Of a stretch of DNA of 64,000 nucleotides, positions 1 through 8,189 are shown piece after piece. The position numbers were made by a program, and so were the translations under genes. Numbering within the stretch: position 1 is the first letter of the stretch; every line of letters begins with the position of its first letter. Source of the DNA: Actinomycetota bacterium. Lineage in GTDB: Bacteria; Actinomycetota; Thermoleophilia; BMS3ABIN01. Location of the stretch: positions 315,229 through 379,228 of the forward strand of contig JAMCPM010000011.1 in NCBI GenBank assembly GCA_023382335.1, read 5' to 3'. The notes beneath the pieces are model-generated. The model was not told the DNA's origin. It did not search any database and worked only from the letters and a program-made list of their open reading frames with translations.

Positions 1-15
1 CCCTATGCGACTAGA

Positions 16-441
16 TCAGGGCGAAACCGAACGTATGTTGCTGGTGGCGACCGGGTTGCCGTTGGCATCGAAGGCGACCACGCTCCAGGAGCTTCCTGAG
101 GTTAAAACGGGGCCTCCCACGCCCTCGGGGCGTTCGAATTGGAGTCCACCCAGGTTGACTTTTGTGTCGGGTCCGGTCCAGGCCCAAAGAACATTGCCGC
201 CACCATCCAAAATCACCAAGCGATAACTGACAGCGCCATCGACCGGTTTCCATTCGAAGGCCGGCACCTCGCCTGCCCCGGTTACAGCGGGAGCCACCAG
301 TTCTATCGCCGGTAAACCGGGGCTGATCAACTCATTCGAACTCTCTCCCCCAGCTTCAACGCTGCCGCAGCCGGCGGCCAGAATCAATACCGCCAGCACC
401 GCCAATATACCCAATCGTTTCATTTCACTGCGGTTCCTCAT
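16..441 (-). CDS. small lipoprotein with Fn3-like segment
   Basis: The N-terminus has basic residues, a leucine/alanine-rich stretch and a lipobox (LAAGC), so this is probably a membrane-anchored exported lipoprotein of about 140 residues. The middle has a W-K-P...A-x-Y-x-L pattern typical of fibronectin-type or Big-type beta-sandwich segments that end in surface proteins. Its ATG overlaps the stop of the upstream gene by four bases (ATGA), so the two are translationally coupled. A second in-frame ATG six codons in (423) is equally possible as start, since it lies directly before the basic n-region. No function can be assigned. Confidence 0.7.
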   Translation of the reverse strand: MRNRSEMKRLGILAVLAVLILAAGCGSVEAGGESSNELISPGLPAIELVAPAVTGAGEVPAFEWKPVDGAVSYRLVILDGGGNVLWAWTGPDTKVNLGGLQFERPEGVGGPVLTSGSSWSVVAFDANGNPVATSNIRSVSP

Positions 442-1502
442 GATGTAGCGAACGCACAGGCCTGGTTTGCCAAATCCGCAAAGCTGCCTTGCTTTAAATT
501 CACGCAGATCACTTCGGCATCGCTCTTGTTGCCTGCTTTAATGTCTTCATCGATTTTGTTATTCAGGACCTGTTCGAATTTTGTCAGAAGCTCTTGAGCC
601 GCCTGCTCATCAGGAGCCGCTGACCCCAGGACACCGAGCTGATGCGCAGCCCATAGCAGATCGCAAATATCACTTCCCGAATGACCGCTGGGGTTGTCCA
701 GAATTTTATTCAGCATCTCGGTAAACTTCTCGACGAAATAAGTATAAGGCTGCTTGTCTTTCTTAAAATTCTTCGGTAGGTCCGGACACGTCTGTGCTTT
801 TATCAGGTTTGCCTGGAACTGCTCGATTTCATTAACCAGTTGAAGGACTTCCTTCACATTGAGCTTTGGATATATGTTATCGAGCATGCCGTTCATCTTG
901 TCGATAAGCGCGACGTAGTTCTCGTTCCAGCTCTGAACTCCCTGCTGCCCCGGCGCGGCGATCCTCGTGGCTGTGAACGGCCCCATGACGCTGGTGGAGA
1001 AGCCAGCGGCTTGTTGCGCCTTGCGCGCGCCGGTCGCGAGGTCTCCGTAAATCACAGTGCAGTTCGCCGTGGTCGCCTGGAAGCCGCCGGATGCCGGTGA
1101 CTCAACCGGATAGCCCCCGATGCCAAGACCTGGAATGCTTACTGTTATGGAATATGAGCCCGACGCGGTGACGAATGCGCTGTTCCCACCCAGATTGCCC
1201 CCACCGCTGACGGTGCCGCTGGCCGCGCCAAGAGAGGGAACGTTCACATTTACATTCGCAGTATTCGTGGACCAGAGCCCATTGATGATAGTTCCATCCG
1301 GCTGGACCTGGAATTCAAAGGTGTAGATGGACGGTGTCACCAGAGTGGCAGACACCTGGCCGGCGATTGCGCCGGTGACATATGCCGTCCCATGCCAGGT
1401 GCCCGGCGGTATATCAGCGGTTGGCTTGTCGGCCAGCGCCGGGGTGACCGTGGCAAAAAGCCATAAGACGGCCGCAGCAAGAATCGGGGTAATTCTGCGC
1501 AA
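438..1502 (-). CDS. secreted protein of unknown function
   Basis: A 354-residue protein with a clear Sec signal peptide (MRR, hydrophobic core, cleavage near ALA-D around residue 25). The N-terminal half is Gly/Ser/Thr/Val-rich and looks like a beta-rich domain (residues 35-150). The C-terminal half (about 190-350) is predicted helical and has six scattered cysteines, suggesting disulfides in an exported domain. It is the first gene of a two-gene unit with the overlapping lipoprotein at 16-441. I do not recognise the family. Its location and coupling suggest the two products act together at the cell surface; that is inference. Confidence 0.7.
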   Translation of the reverse strand: MRRITPILAAAVLWLFATVTPALADKPTADIPPGTWHGTAYVTGAIAGQVSATLVTPSIYTFEFQVQPDGTIINGLWSTNTANVNVNVPSLGAASGTVSGGGNLGGNSAFVTASGSYSITVSIPGLGIGGYPVESPASGGFQATTANCTVIYGDLATGARKAQQAAGFSTSVMGPFTATRIAAPGQQGVQSWNENYVALIDKMNGMLDNIYPKLNVKEVLQLVNEIEQFQANLIKAQTCPDLPKNFKKDKQPYTYFVEKFTEMLNKILDNPSGHSGSDICDLLWAAHQLGVLGSAAPDEQAAQELLTKFEQVLNNKIDEDIKAGNKSDAEVICVNLKQGSFADLANQACAFATS

Positions 1503-1674
1503 AACAACCTCCCCAAGTTATCAAGCCAGAAGTTCATTAAATATATTCGCTCGTGGTAAAAATTACAACGTGAAAGCCAGCAACTTTTCGGGGCGTGAGT
1601 CGACCCTGAACCCCTTCCGTGAGAAAATACGCCTGTCATATTTCATCCACTGAACGGATAAGGAGGAAGAAACG

Positions 1675-1790
1675 ATGATGACCGAATGCCCCAAATGTGG
1701 TTCAATGAATATTGTCCAGAACCTTTTACTTCTCGCTGGCTACGGCATCCAACCGGGAAATCTGGCTTACGTGGCTATGGTGGATCAATA
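1675..1790 (+). pseudogene. truncated zinc-ribbon protein, 5' fragment
   Basis: A strong ribosome binding site (AGGAGG at 1661-1666, 8 bases before the ATG) precedes a start encoding a CPKCG zinc-knuckle half and about 35 plausible residues. The frame then runs into the antisense of the convergent gene at 1785-2249 and loses protein-like character. This looks like the start of a small zinc-ribbon gene cut by a rearrangement. It could instead be a genuine very short protein using a later stop at 1977. Confidence 0.4.
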
Positions 1791-2249
1791 TTCTCCTTTG
1801 ATCACAAAGTACGAGCCCCGGATTGTTCCAGCCAGTTTGGATTTCTGCCTGGCAAACTTGAACTTTCCTTCCAACTCCTTTGGCACCTCCATCCCTTCGG
1901 AAAGCTTAAAGCCAACGGCCCGCTTCCCGGGGCCGTCAACCGTATACATGACGTTGACTCCCAGGCCATCCTCATAAAAGACATAGGCGAATTTGATATT
2001 TTCCACCTGGAAACTCGACGTTTCCAAGGGTTTGGCCGCAAACTCAATATCACGTTCTTCTTTCAAAATCCGGTTCACATAATCAAGGGTCTCCTGGCTT
2101 TCGCTGGCCGGCACAACCGTAAATTCATGCTCGTATTTGTTCATGAAGTAACGGGCTTCGTTGGCACGCAAACCAGCGAGCGCTTCTGCTACCGGTGAAG
2201 ATTCCAAACCAACTGTAGACACATTCTTAAAATCAACGATATATGACAT
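1785..2249 (-). CDS. hypothetical cytoplasmic protein
   Basis: A 154-residue acidic/basic mixed protein without signal peptide or membrane segment. Composition (abundant E, K, V, F) is that of a folded soluble protein and differs from shadow frames. The start at 2249 (MSYIVD) is preferred over the ATG two codons upstream because a GGAAG sequence lies at the right distance only for the inner ATG. It follows the heliorhodopsin gene on the same strand with a gap of about 95 bases, so the two could be cotranscribed. Family not recognised. Confidence 0.6.
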   Translation of the reverse strand: MSYIVDFKNVSTVGLESSPVAEALAGLRANEARYFMNKYEHEFTVVPASESQETLDYVNRILKEERDIEFAAKPLETSSFQVENIKFAYVFYEDGLGVNVMYTVDGPGKRAVGFKLSEGMEVPKELEGKFKFARQKSKLAGTIRGSYFVIKGEY

Positions 2250-2343
2250 TTCCATTCTTCCTTTGATCTTTCCGGTAATTGCTCATGGTTCGTCGTCAGT
2301 AACTATTCCCCAGTATCCACGGGAAGAAACGAAGCCGGCATCC

Positions 2344-3114
2344 TCAGCTGGATGAAAGCAGGACAGGGAAGAATACCTGCCAGGCTAAAGCAGATTTTGC
2401 TGTAAGGCTGAGAATGATGTACACCTTTTCGCCAAACAGGTAGTCGCGCCAGGGTCCCACCTGCTTGTACTGCATTACCATGTTGGCAGCGAAGCAATTA
2501 AACATCACAAACAGGGAGATCATGATCCCGTAGACGAAACCGGGAGGAGATACATTAAGTCCTGGCGCCCAGACGTAAATTGCAATCGCGATCCAGGGGA
2601 TTATGCCGGCGAAACTACCAAACCAGAATGGAAGCCAGCCTGATTCGCCGGGGTCTTCATATTTCTCCTGGAGCGCACCGAACAGGATCATGCAGGAATT
2701 GATCCCGAATATGGCCAGCAAGGCGGCAACATCAGTGATCCCCGTGATCTGGGAGATCAAAACAATCATGATCGAAGAACTGAAAAAGTATTCAATCCAG
2801 CGCCCGTAGTTTCTGTTCTGGAGCAGGTTCCGCTTATACCAGCTGAAGCCGGGTGGTAAAGCGATTATCAAGAGAGCAGCAGCCGAGATCGCCAGGAACG
2901 CAAATACTCCCCAGCCCGTAGCAATGTCAAAAAGATCGCGAAGTTCAGGAGGCGTGCCTGGCGGACCACTCATAAAAGTGGCCGTCACCGGAAGTGAAAA
3001 AGTATTTGTTAATACCGCGATCGTTAGCGCCTGCACTGCAAGGATAAGGCCGACAACAACATTCCAGATACGCAGCCGTCCAAGCCGCTGCTCGATAAGG
3101 TGGTCGATATTCAT
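2344..3114 (-). CDS. heliorhodopsin
   Basis: A seven-helix membrane protein of 256 residues that matches the heliorhodopsin family. The retinal-attachment lysine sits in the last helix in an S-L-x-A-K-S-A-L-A-W-Q context (K240). The family counterion position, a glutamate after R-W-I in helix 3, is present (E108), followed by the serine run SSS. Heliorhodopsins bind retinal with inverted topology compared with type-1 rhodopsins and are thought to be light sensors or regulators, mostly in monoderm prokaryotes. The start at 3114 is chosen because GGAGG lies 6 bases upstream; the in-frame GTG one codon earlier is too close to it. No retinal-synthesis gene is in the window. Confidence 0.9.
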   Translation of the reverse strand: MNIDHLIEQRLGRLRIWNVVVGLILAVQALTIAVLTNTFSLPVTATFMSGPPGTPPELRDLFDIATGWGVFAFLAISAAALLIIALPPGFSWYKRNLLQNRNYGRWIEYFFSSSIMIVLISQITGITDVAALLAIFGINSCMILFGALQEKYEDPGESGWLPFWFGSFAGIIPWIAIAIYVWAPGLNVSPPGFVYGIMISLFVMFNCFAANMVMQYKQVGPWRDYLFGEKVYIILSLTAKSALAWQVFFPVLLSSS

Positions 3115-3129
3115 CACATGCCTCCCGTA

Positions 3130-3318
3130 TCATTCTCGCAGGTCCTCACACTGAACATCTATTCTCTTTGTGATATCACCTAGTGACCCTCTTTTTTTCT
3201 TCTTGTCGTTGAGGGCTACTGCCATCAGGGCAACATCATCCCTCATTTTACCTCCACTGAAGTTCGTTACGGCCTTGAAGATATGTTGAGGCATTTTAGG
3301 CAACGACAGCGGTGGTCA
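3130..3318 (-). pseudogene. C-terminal remnant of a SpoIIE/PP2C-type phosphatase
   Basis: Reading the minus strand down to the TGA at 3130-3132 gives about 60 residues ending a PP2C/SpoIIE-type fold: an F-S-G-G-K...D-D-V-A-L-M-A-V motif (DDVAL being the family's metal-binding aspartates), followed by a lysine-rich tail. The frame is closed by a stop around 3318, and upstream sequence shows no phosphatase motifs in any frame, so only the 3' end survives. It ends 15 bases before the heliorhodopsin start, so the intact phosphatase was probably once in its operon. Confidence 0.55.
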
Positions 3319-3702
3319 GATTCTGAGACCAGAGATGTTCGAGGATCCGCTGACGCCACCATTCCCAGGCTGTATCTGAAGGTAATTTCCAACGGCCAGA
3401 TGCGCTCGGCGCTGGAAGCGCTGGTGGTTCTGAGACCAAAGGGCTCTCCCCGGCGGTGGTAAGGAGGCTCGAGCAAGGATAGCTGGCCGAAATACCTCGC
3501 CGGATAAGTCGATCATCTTGGACCCGGCACCCGATGTGAGCTTGGCCCAGATGCCGCCCGCGATTTTCTTCCCCAGGGCAGACTTGGCGCCATTGTCGCC
3601 TTCATCCTTATCGCCCGCGTAGCCGCAGGCACGAATGAGGTAAATGGTGCCCCCGTAGCTTTGAAAATCATAGGTCAGCTCCAACTCCAGGTTGCTTTCC
3701 AT
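3316..3702 (-). CDS. doubtful hypothetical ORF, possibly broken gene
   Basis: The first 70 residues look protein-like (Y-G-G-T-I-Y-L-I-R-A-C-G-Y-A-G-D and a Gly/Lys-rich stretch). The last 50 are rich in R, P and S, and another frame looks more natural there, which suggests a frameshift near 3490. It abuts the phosphatase remnant. No recognisable family. It may be the head of a broken gene rather than an intact one. Confidence 0.3.
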   Translation of the reverse strand: MESNLELELTYDFQSYGGTIYLIRACGYAGDKDEGDNGAKSALGKKIAGGIWAKLTSGAGSKMIDLSGEVFRPAILARASLPPPGRALWSQNHQRFQRRAHLAVGNYLQIQPGNGGVSGSSNISGLRI

Positions 3703-3762
3703 GATCGAGGTAGCAACCTAGAAGTAAACTTAACAACTGATGGACTTTAGGAATGGCATGCG

Positions 3763-4950
3763 TTAGGTTTGCTGATCCCCAACCGCATATAAATAAGTTC
3801 CGCTGCCAAAGAAGATCCGCCCGTCATAAATGGCCGGCGAAAACACATTGCCATCAGAGTGAAACTCCCAATGTATTTTTCCAGTTTGTAGATCGAAAGC
3901 ATACAAATTGCCACTGCCCGTACCAAAGACAACTGAATCGCCTGCCACCGCAGGGGAGGAACTAAATTCATCCTTCTGGGTTACCTGCCATTCGGTCTCA
4001 CCACTTTTAAGATTTATCGCATAATATTTATATCCGTCTCCAAAAAATACTTTCCCATCATCGATCGCCGGTGAGCCGACGAGAGTGCTCTTAAAAGCCC
4101 TGTCGAATCGCCAGACCTGTTTTCCAGAATTGATATCAAGCGCCTCGATAGCTGGACCGTTGTCGAAGCAAACTATGCCGTCAGAAATGGCCGGACTTGC
4201 GTTTATTCGATATATTGGCGTTTTGAAAATCCAAATTTCTTTCCCCGTCTCGGCGTTAATCGCATAAAACTGGTTATCATCACCAAAATATACGGAGTCC
4301 GATTCCATTGCTGGTGACATGGCAATTTTCCCTGAAGCTTGATATGCCCAGATCTTATTACCGGTTCTTGAATCTAGAGCATAAAAAATACCACCCAGCG
4401 TCCCAAAAAAAACTCTTCCATTGGTCAACAATGGTGTCGATACGATCCCTTGGGAAAGATCGCGCTGCGGATCAAGAGAACTTCTCGAATGGGAATTGCT
4501 CTCAGGCTCGAATTTCCAGACGACTCGGCCTGATTTGGCATCAGCGGCGTATAAGAAATTACCACTCCCAAAATAAATTGTTCCATCAAATATAGATATC
4601 GATGAGGAGATCGTCGGCCCGTCGGCTTTTAGCTTCCACTTTTCCTTACCGGTTTCAACATCAACAGCATAAACATAGCCGTCATGTGTTCCAATATAGA
4701 CCAACCCATCACACATGATAGGTGTTGACTTAACATCGTCTTTTGCTTGAAATTTCCATCTTAAGCTTGCTGTCTGCTGCATATTCGAGGAATATACACC
4801 AGTACCTTGCGCATTGGCACGATAATCCATTCCTGAAGCGCAATTACTAGTGAGCAGGTTATCATTTGAACCTTCTCCCTTATCTTGAGCACACCCAATA
4901 AAAGGAATGATCACAAATATCATGAATATTGTAAGAGTTTTTCGTACCAC
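3763..4950 (-). CDS. PQQ-like beta-propeller lipoprotein
   Basis: About 395 residues with a lipoprotein signal (basic start, hydrophobic core, lipobox FIGC) followed by seven or eight blades of the PQQ/BamB-type repeat. Each blade carries the Y-A-x-D-x-x-T/S-G-K/R-x-x-W signature and the G-x-V-Y-F-G strand. The fold predicts an exported, membrane-anchored propeller used in protein-protein contacts. The GTG at 4950 is chosen because AGGA precedes it by six bases and it opens directly into the signal peptide; the longer frame to 5040 reads through the tail of the upstream Rhs remnant. It lies directly downstream of that remnant, in AT-rich DNA unlike the core genes. Confidence 0.8.
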   Translation of the reverse strand: MVRKTLTIFMIFVIIPFIGCAQDKGEGSNDNLLTSNCASGMDYRANAQGTGVYSSNMQQTASLRWKFQAKDDVKSTPIMCDGLVYIGTHDGYVYAVDVETGKEKWKLKADGPTISSSISIFDGTIYFGSGNFLYAADAKSGRVVWKFEPESNSHSRSSLDPQRDLSQGIVSTPLLTNGRVFFGTLGGIFYALDSRTGNKIWAYQASGKIAMSPAMESDSVYFGDDNQFYAINAETGKEIWIFKTPIYRINASPAISDGIVCFDNGPAIEALDINSGKQVWRFDRAFKSTLVGSPAIDDGKVFFGDGYKYYAINLKSGETEWQVTQKDEFSSSPAVAGDSVVFGTGSGNLYAFDLQTGKIHWEFHSDGNVFSPAIYDGRIFFGSGTYLYAVGDQQT

Positions 4951-5023
4951 AGATTTTCCTATTTGAAATTCTGAAATCGAATAATTGTCCTGAAACAAGT
5001 CGTACATAACTACCGGGAAATTT

Positions 5024-5718
5024 TCAAGACACGGGTCCAAATGTTTGTCTAGTGTCCATTGGATCTCCCACTAATTCGCGACTCGAACAATCTGGATAAG
5101 GATAAAGGTTGGTACTGTAACTGAAGATAGGTCCCGAATTAAATAATGAATCTGGCACATAAGGATCGTCAGGTATATAGGCAAACACGGACAACGCGAT
5201 ATGATTCTTTGCTTCTTCTTTCTCCTTTTCATAATCTCTTCGCTTGAATACCAACGTGTATCCATCTCTCATAACGTCATGATATGTGTCATTCTGAAGA
5301 AGCGCATCCATTTCTTTGTTATAACCCCAGTCACATCGCTCCTGCTCAGTAACAATCCTTTGACCTTTTTCTTGTCCGCATTCGCGACATTGCCATATCG
5401 GATGATGAATATCCAAAGATGGCGTAGATGTATCAGTCGTGTAGCCAGAAAAACGATTTATATACTGCGATAGTGGCTGAAGCACAACCTTCGCGACCAA
5501 TGCCACTTCATCAGCCACCGCCCGGACTGCTGTGCCAACGGAGATGGCACTTCTTCTAAGGCCCGGGTAACATGCGAAGCTATCCCCCGCGCCAGATGGG
5601 TTACCGACCGTATTGCGCCGCGTATCACATCAGTCAGCCAGCTATTCCCACTCGGATCAACTCTGGTCACCGGATTATTCCCGCACCAGGCATAGAGGTT
5701 GGTGCCGATGCAGAAGTG
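5024..5718 (-). pseudogene. Rhs toxin C-terminal end, frameshifted
   Basis: The segment begins with the end of an Rhs core (G-T-N-L-Y-A-W-C-G-N-N-P-V...D-P-S-G), the conserved junction before variable toxin tips. It reads in one frame to about 5460 and continues in another frame from about 5518 to the stop at 5024, so a frameshift lies between. The tip carries a C-x-x-C pair and a charged region but no toxin family I recognise. Most of the Rhs core upstream is missing. The neighbouring lipoprotein at 3763 could be a passenger or partner. Confidence 0.55.
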
Positions 5719-5830
5719 TAAACCGTATAGCCGTCAGGGCTACCCTGTCGAGTGTGTTTCGGTGGCTAGGTTCAAATACGCCGAGCGGATAATAGCCAAT
5801 CAATAGCACATTCCGGGATTGTCCGAAATT

Positions 5831-6244
5831 CTAGTTAGAATCTTTTAGGGATAAAATTTCGGGAACTTTTAGCTTGTCCCTCATCTTTATATATTCATCA
5901 TAAGATAGAGGGCCGTGTAGTTGATCTCTGCCGATGTCTGCAATCCAGTAATTTAACTCATTTCCCGTTCTTAGGGAATCTTCGCGCCTAAGATTGCAAT
6001 TCTGGTTGGGTTTTTGGCTGGCAATTATAAATGCATCATCATAAACATATTCTTTCACAGTACAAGGAATCAGCTTTCCATTTCTCGAGTACAACTCATG
6101 AAATATATATGTATTAGCATCTCCGTCCCAAACATATGTGTATTTACCGCTGAGTGATGTATAGCTTTCGTTAGCATTGCAGCCGACGATGAATACAGCA
6201 ACGAAAAAAAACACTGCGACGAGTGTAAACTTAATCATTTGCAC
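5831..6244 (-). CDS. DUF3997-like lipoprotein, probable immunity protein
   Basis: A 137-residue lipoprotein: hydrophobic signal ending in a lipobox (FIVGC), then a small domain with W-D-G...Y-V-Y-D-D-A-F-I-I-A and N-Y-W-I-A-D...L-H-G-P-L-S-Y-D-E. This resembles DUF3997 proteins, which are often found after polymorphic toxins. It directly follows the toxin tip at 6278-6523 on the same strand, which fits a toxin/immunity pair. The start could be the GTG at 6244 or the ATG at 6238. The immunity role is inferred from context. Confidence 0.6.
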   Translation of the reverse strand: MQMIKFTLVAVFFFVAVFIVGCNANESYTSLSGKYTYVWDGDANTYIFHELYSRNGKLIPCTVKEYVYDDAFIIASQKPNQNCNLRREDSLRTGNELNYWIADIGRDQLHGPLSYDEYIKMRDKLKVPEILSLKDSN

Positions 6245-6277
6245 ATGAATCCGTTCTCAATAATCGAAGTTAGTCGA

Positions 6278-6523
6278 TTAGAATCTATCTTTTATGGAAC
6301 ACCCGCCACCAATATCCGTGTATCCATCAAAATGAATACTATAGCCTGTTCCTACACCTGCGTGTGCTTGACCAACTAGCGTTTCTGCATCTCGAAATAT
6401 ATTTCCAACAGTTAAGTCGTTGTCACTCTTCATGTCAAAATCGAAATCGTTTGGCTCAATTGTTGCCTTGTTATTTCCTTGGTAAATGACATTCAAAGTT
6501 CCATAAACTGCGGCGTCATCCAT
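6278..6523 (-). pseudogene. Rhs/polymorphic toxin C-terminal tip, displaced frame
   Basis: An 81-residue ORF overlapping the end of the Rhs repeat gene in a different frame. It contains the E-P-N-D-F-D-F-D-M-K-S and G-V-G-T-G-Y-S-I-H-F-D-G-Y pattern seen at the extreme C-terminus of many Rhs and wall-associated polymorphic toxins. It has no start signal of its own. The frame extends upstream of its ATG through an I-H-G-N stretch, a common Rhs tip junction, so it was originally fused to an Rhs core and is now separated by a frameshift or cassette exchange. The adjacent lipoprotein at 5831 is the likely immunity partner. Confidence 0.5.
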
Positions 6524-7337
6524 GTTTCCATGAATAGCTCGCGAAATTACTGCTCCAGTCGTCTGTAACCCTGGTCAAGCCGTTCATGAAGTTGTGTTCG
6601 TAGGAAACACTATTGTTGGCGCCAGTGCCATATGCCGCCTTTGTAACATTGCCGGCATTATCGTAGGTGTAGCTAACGTAATTTACCGTTGAGTTCGGGT
6701 TCGAAACCGAAAGTAGGCGCCCGTCATTATCATACGAATAGATCACGGCCGAGGATGCGCCTGAATCGGTGTCCGTGCGGGAGGTAATCCTTCCCATCTT
6801 GTCATACATAAATGATTGAGTAATCTGGATAGGAATGGTTCTGGGATCGTTCCTTTGGCTTAGGCGGCCGAGATCGTCATAGGCAAAGCGAATCTGGTTC
6901 CCCAGGGGATCCGCAAAGTTGTCCGGTAGACCCAGGACGTTATAGGAGAACTTGTACGGCGAGTAGCCGGCGCCGACTCTTGAGGCAAGAGAGCCGGCGG
7001 CGCTATAAGTATTGTTTACGGAGTTATCCCTCTGGTCGGTCGTGTTTGTAATGCCGGCGGCATTTGAAAGGTCCACCGTCATATAACCGCGCTGGTCGAC
7101 TGCCCCGGAGATCGAGAGGTTATCCTTGGTGATCGAGCGGATAGTGCTGGAAAGGTTGCCCAGCCGGTCAAAAGTAGCGCAGACGCCTGAATTATCATAG
7201 ACGCTTCTTGTTTGATTACCGGTGGGGTCAATTGTCTGAAGTTTATTTCCAAGCTCATCATAGACAATTTTGGTTGCGCTAATGGTCGGCTTTCTTTGGA
7301 TTTGTGGCTTGGAAGATCGAAGAACATGGACTTGCAT
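6516..7337 (-). pseudogene. Rhs/YD-repeat protein fragment
   Basis: About 270 residues made of YD repeats, for example Y-D-E-L-G-N-K-L, Y-D-D-L-G-R-L, Y-D-K-M-G-R-I, Y-D-N-D-G-R-L and Y-D-N-A-G-N-V, each followed by T-x-x-x-x-D/N. Complete Rhs proteins exceed 1,000 residues with an N-terminal delivery region and a conserved core; here both are absent and the frame stops at SWKHG. No good ribosome binding site precedes the ATG, and the first 20 residues do not look like a signal peptide. This is a remnant of a cell-surface or secreted polymorphic toxin. Confidence 0.7.
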
Positions 7338-7413
7338 TCGTGGGTATTTGTTCTGGCGTCGTCGTAACGATTTTGAGTATTGGTCATAATTTTTGGGATA
7401 TTTTTTAGATTTT

Positions 7414-7545
7414 GAAAAAGTTCGAATCCTCCATGGTATTTACGATATTGGCATTAAAAATTGGCTTTGTTAAGCCAAAATGGAGGGTAAGAAGTTGGTG
7501 GACCTAATGGGATGCTATTCGAACCTCGAAGCTTTAACCGAGCTT
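7414..7545. repeat. tRNA-Ala-derived flanking repeat, copy 1
   Basis: An approximately 130-bp unit with the layout GTTCGAAT-CCTCC, an AT-rich stretch, a terminator-like hairpin (TTGGCTT/AAGCCAA at 7461-7478), GAGGGT, GTTGGTGGACCTAA and ATTCGAAC. It aligns end to end with copy 2 (8190-8325) and with the real tRNA-Ala gene end plus its terminator (9276-9400). The right part mimics a tRNA CCA end and T-loop on the minus strand but cannot fold into a tRNA. It marks the left edge of the higBA cassette. Confidence 0.7.
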
Positions 7546-7587
7546 GTCGTCGCTGTTTCCACGTAATCCAACAGATTGACGTCTTGG

Positions 7588-7848
7588 TTACGCTGCTGCC
7601 TCGTTTTCAATATCCCAGCCTGGAAACACCAGAACGGCGGGATGGCAACTCAGAGCGCGAGCAAGAACTTTTGCCCTCTCTACGCCCAGCTTCACTCTGT
7701 CGTTCTCTATGGCAGAGAGAGTCGACTGAGGAATGCCGGTCAGTTCGGAAAGCTGGTTCTGGCTAAAGCCCTGAAGTTCCCGAATTATCCTCACGGATTC
7801 ACCGACAGAAACCTCTATTCTCTTTTTTGCCTTCTGATAATCCTTCAT
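7588..7848 (-). CDS. HigA/XRE-type antitoxin
   Basis: An 86-residue protein with a helix-turn-helix of the XRE/Cro type: V-R-I-I-R-E...F-S-Q-N-Q-L-S-E-L-T-G-I-P-Q-S-T-L-S-A-I-E-N-D (residues 20-50). It follows the RelE-like toxin gene with a four-base overlap, the toxin-first order typical of HigBA modules. The known role of the family is to neutralise the toxin by binding it and to repress the shared promoter, here at 8136-8164. The cassette sits between two tRNA-derived repeats. Confidence 0.85.
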   Translation of the reverse strand: MKDYQKAKKRIEVSVGESVRIIRELQGFSQNQLSELTGIPQSTLSAIENDRVKLGVERAKVLARALSCHPAVLVFPGWDIENEAAA

Positions 7849-8129
7849 TTTTTCCTCCGGTAATCATGCGCCGTCAAATCGACAACTTCGACTAAGACCT
7901 GCTGAGCCTTTATGCGATAAATGATTCTGAAGCCAAGGCCCAGCCTTGAAGATCTGTGGCCTCTCCACTCTCCCCTTAGACTCTCGTCGTGAAAACCTTT
8001 TATCTTTCGCAGCCCGGAAGGACCTGAGACCATGACGATGTCTTTCCATTTCTCGTAGCGCTTTAAGACTTCTAATGGCGCTTTTTTAAGAGATTTATCG
8101 GCCCGCCGGTGCTCGTATACTTCCCACAT
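7845..8129 (-). CDS. HigB/RelE-family toxin
   Basis: A 94-residue basic protein of the RelE/ParE superfamily: K-S-L-K-K-A-P near the start, a central L-R-K-I-K-G-F-H, then R-S-S-R-L-G-L-G-F-R-I-I-Y-R-I and the C-terminal V-V-D-L-T-A-H-D-Y. Family members cleave mRNA on the ribosome or poison gyrase; the overall pattern is closer to the mRNA interferases. There is no Shine-Dalgarno before the ATG. The -10 box at 8136-8141 places transcription start at the A of the ATG, so the message is probably leaderless. Confidence 0.8.
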   Translation of the reverse strand: MWEVYEHRRADKSLKKAPLEVLKRYEKWKDIVMVSGPSGLRKIKGFHDESLRGEWRGHRSSRLGLGFRIIYRIKAQQVLVEVVDLTAHDYRRKK

Positions 8130-8135
8130 ATCATA

Positions 8136-8164
8136 TTTATACTATACTGTATTTGTTATATCAA
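8136..8164 (-). promoter_or_regulatory. higBA promoter, predicted leaderless transcript
   Basis: On the minus strand TTGATA (8159-8164), a 17-base spacer and TATAAA (8136-8141). The expected start point falls at about 8129, the first base of the toxin ATG. The spacer holds an imperfect TATAGTATA-type palindrome that could be the antitoxin operator. Confidence 0.6.
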
Positions 8165-8189
8165 GAAAATTTCGGAGCGTTATTAGAGC

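Noticed and set aside
5024-5265. Separate small ORF 5071-5265
   Set aside because: It lies in another frame of the Rhs tip and lacks a start signal.
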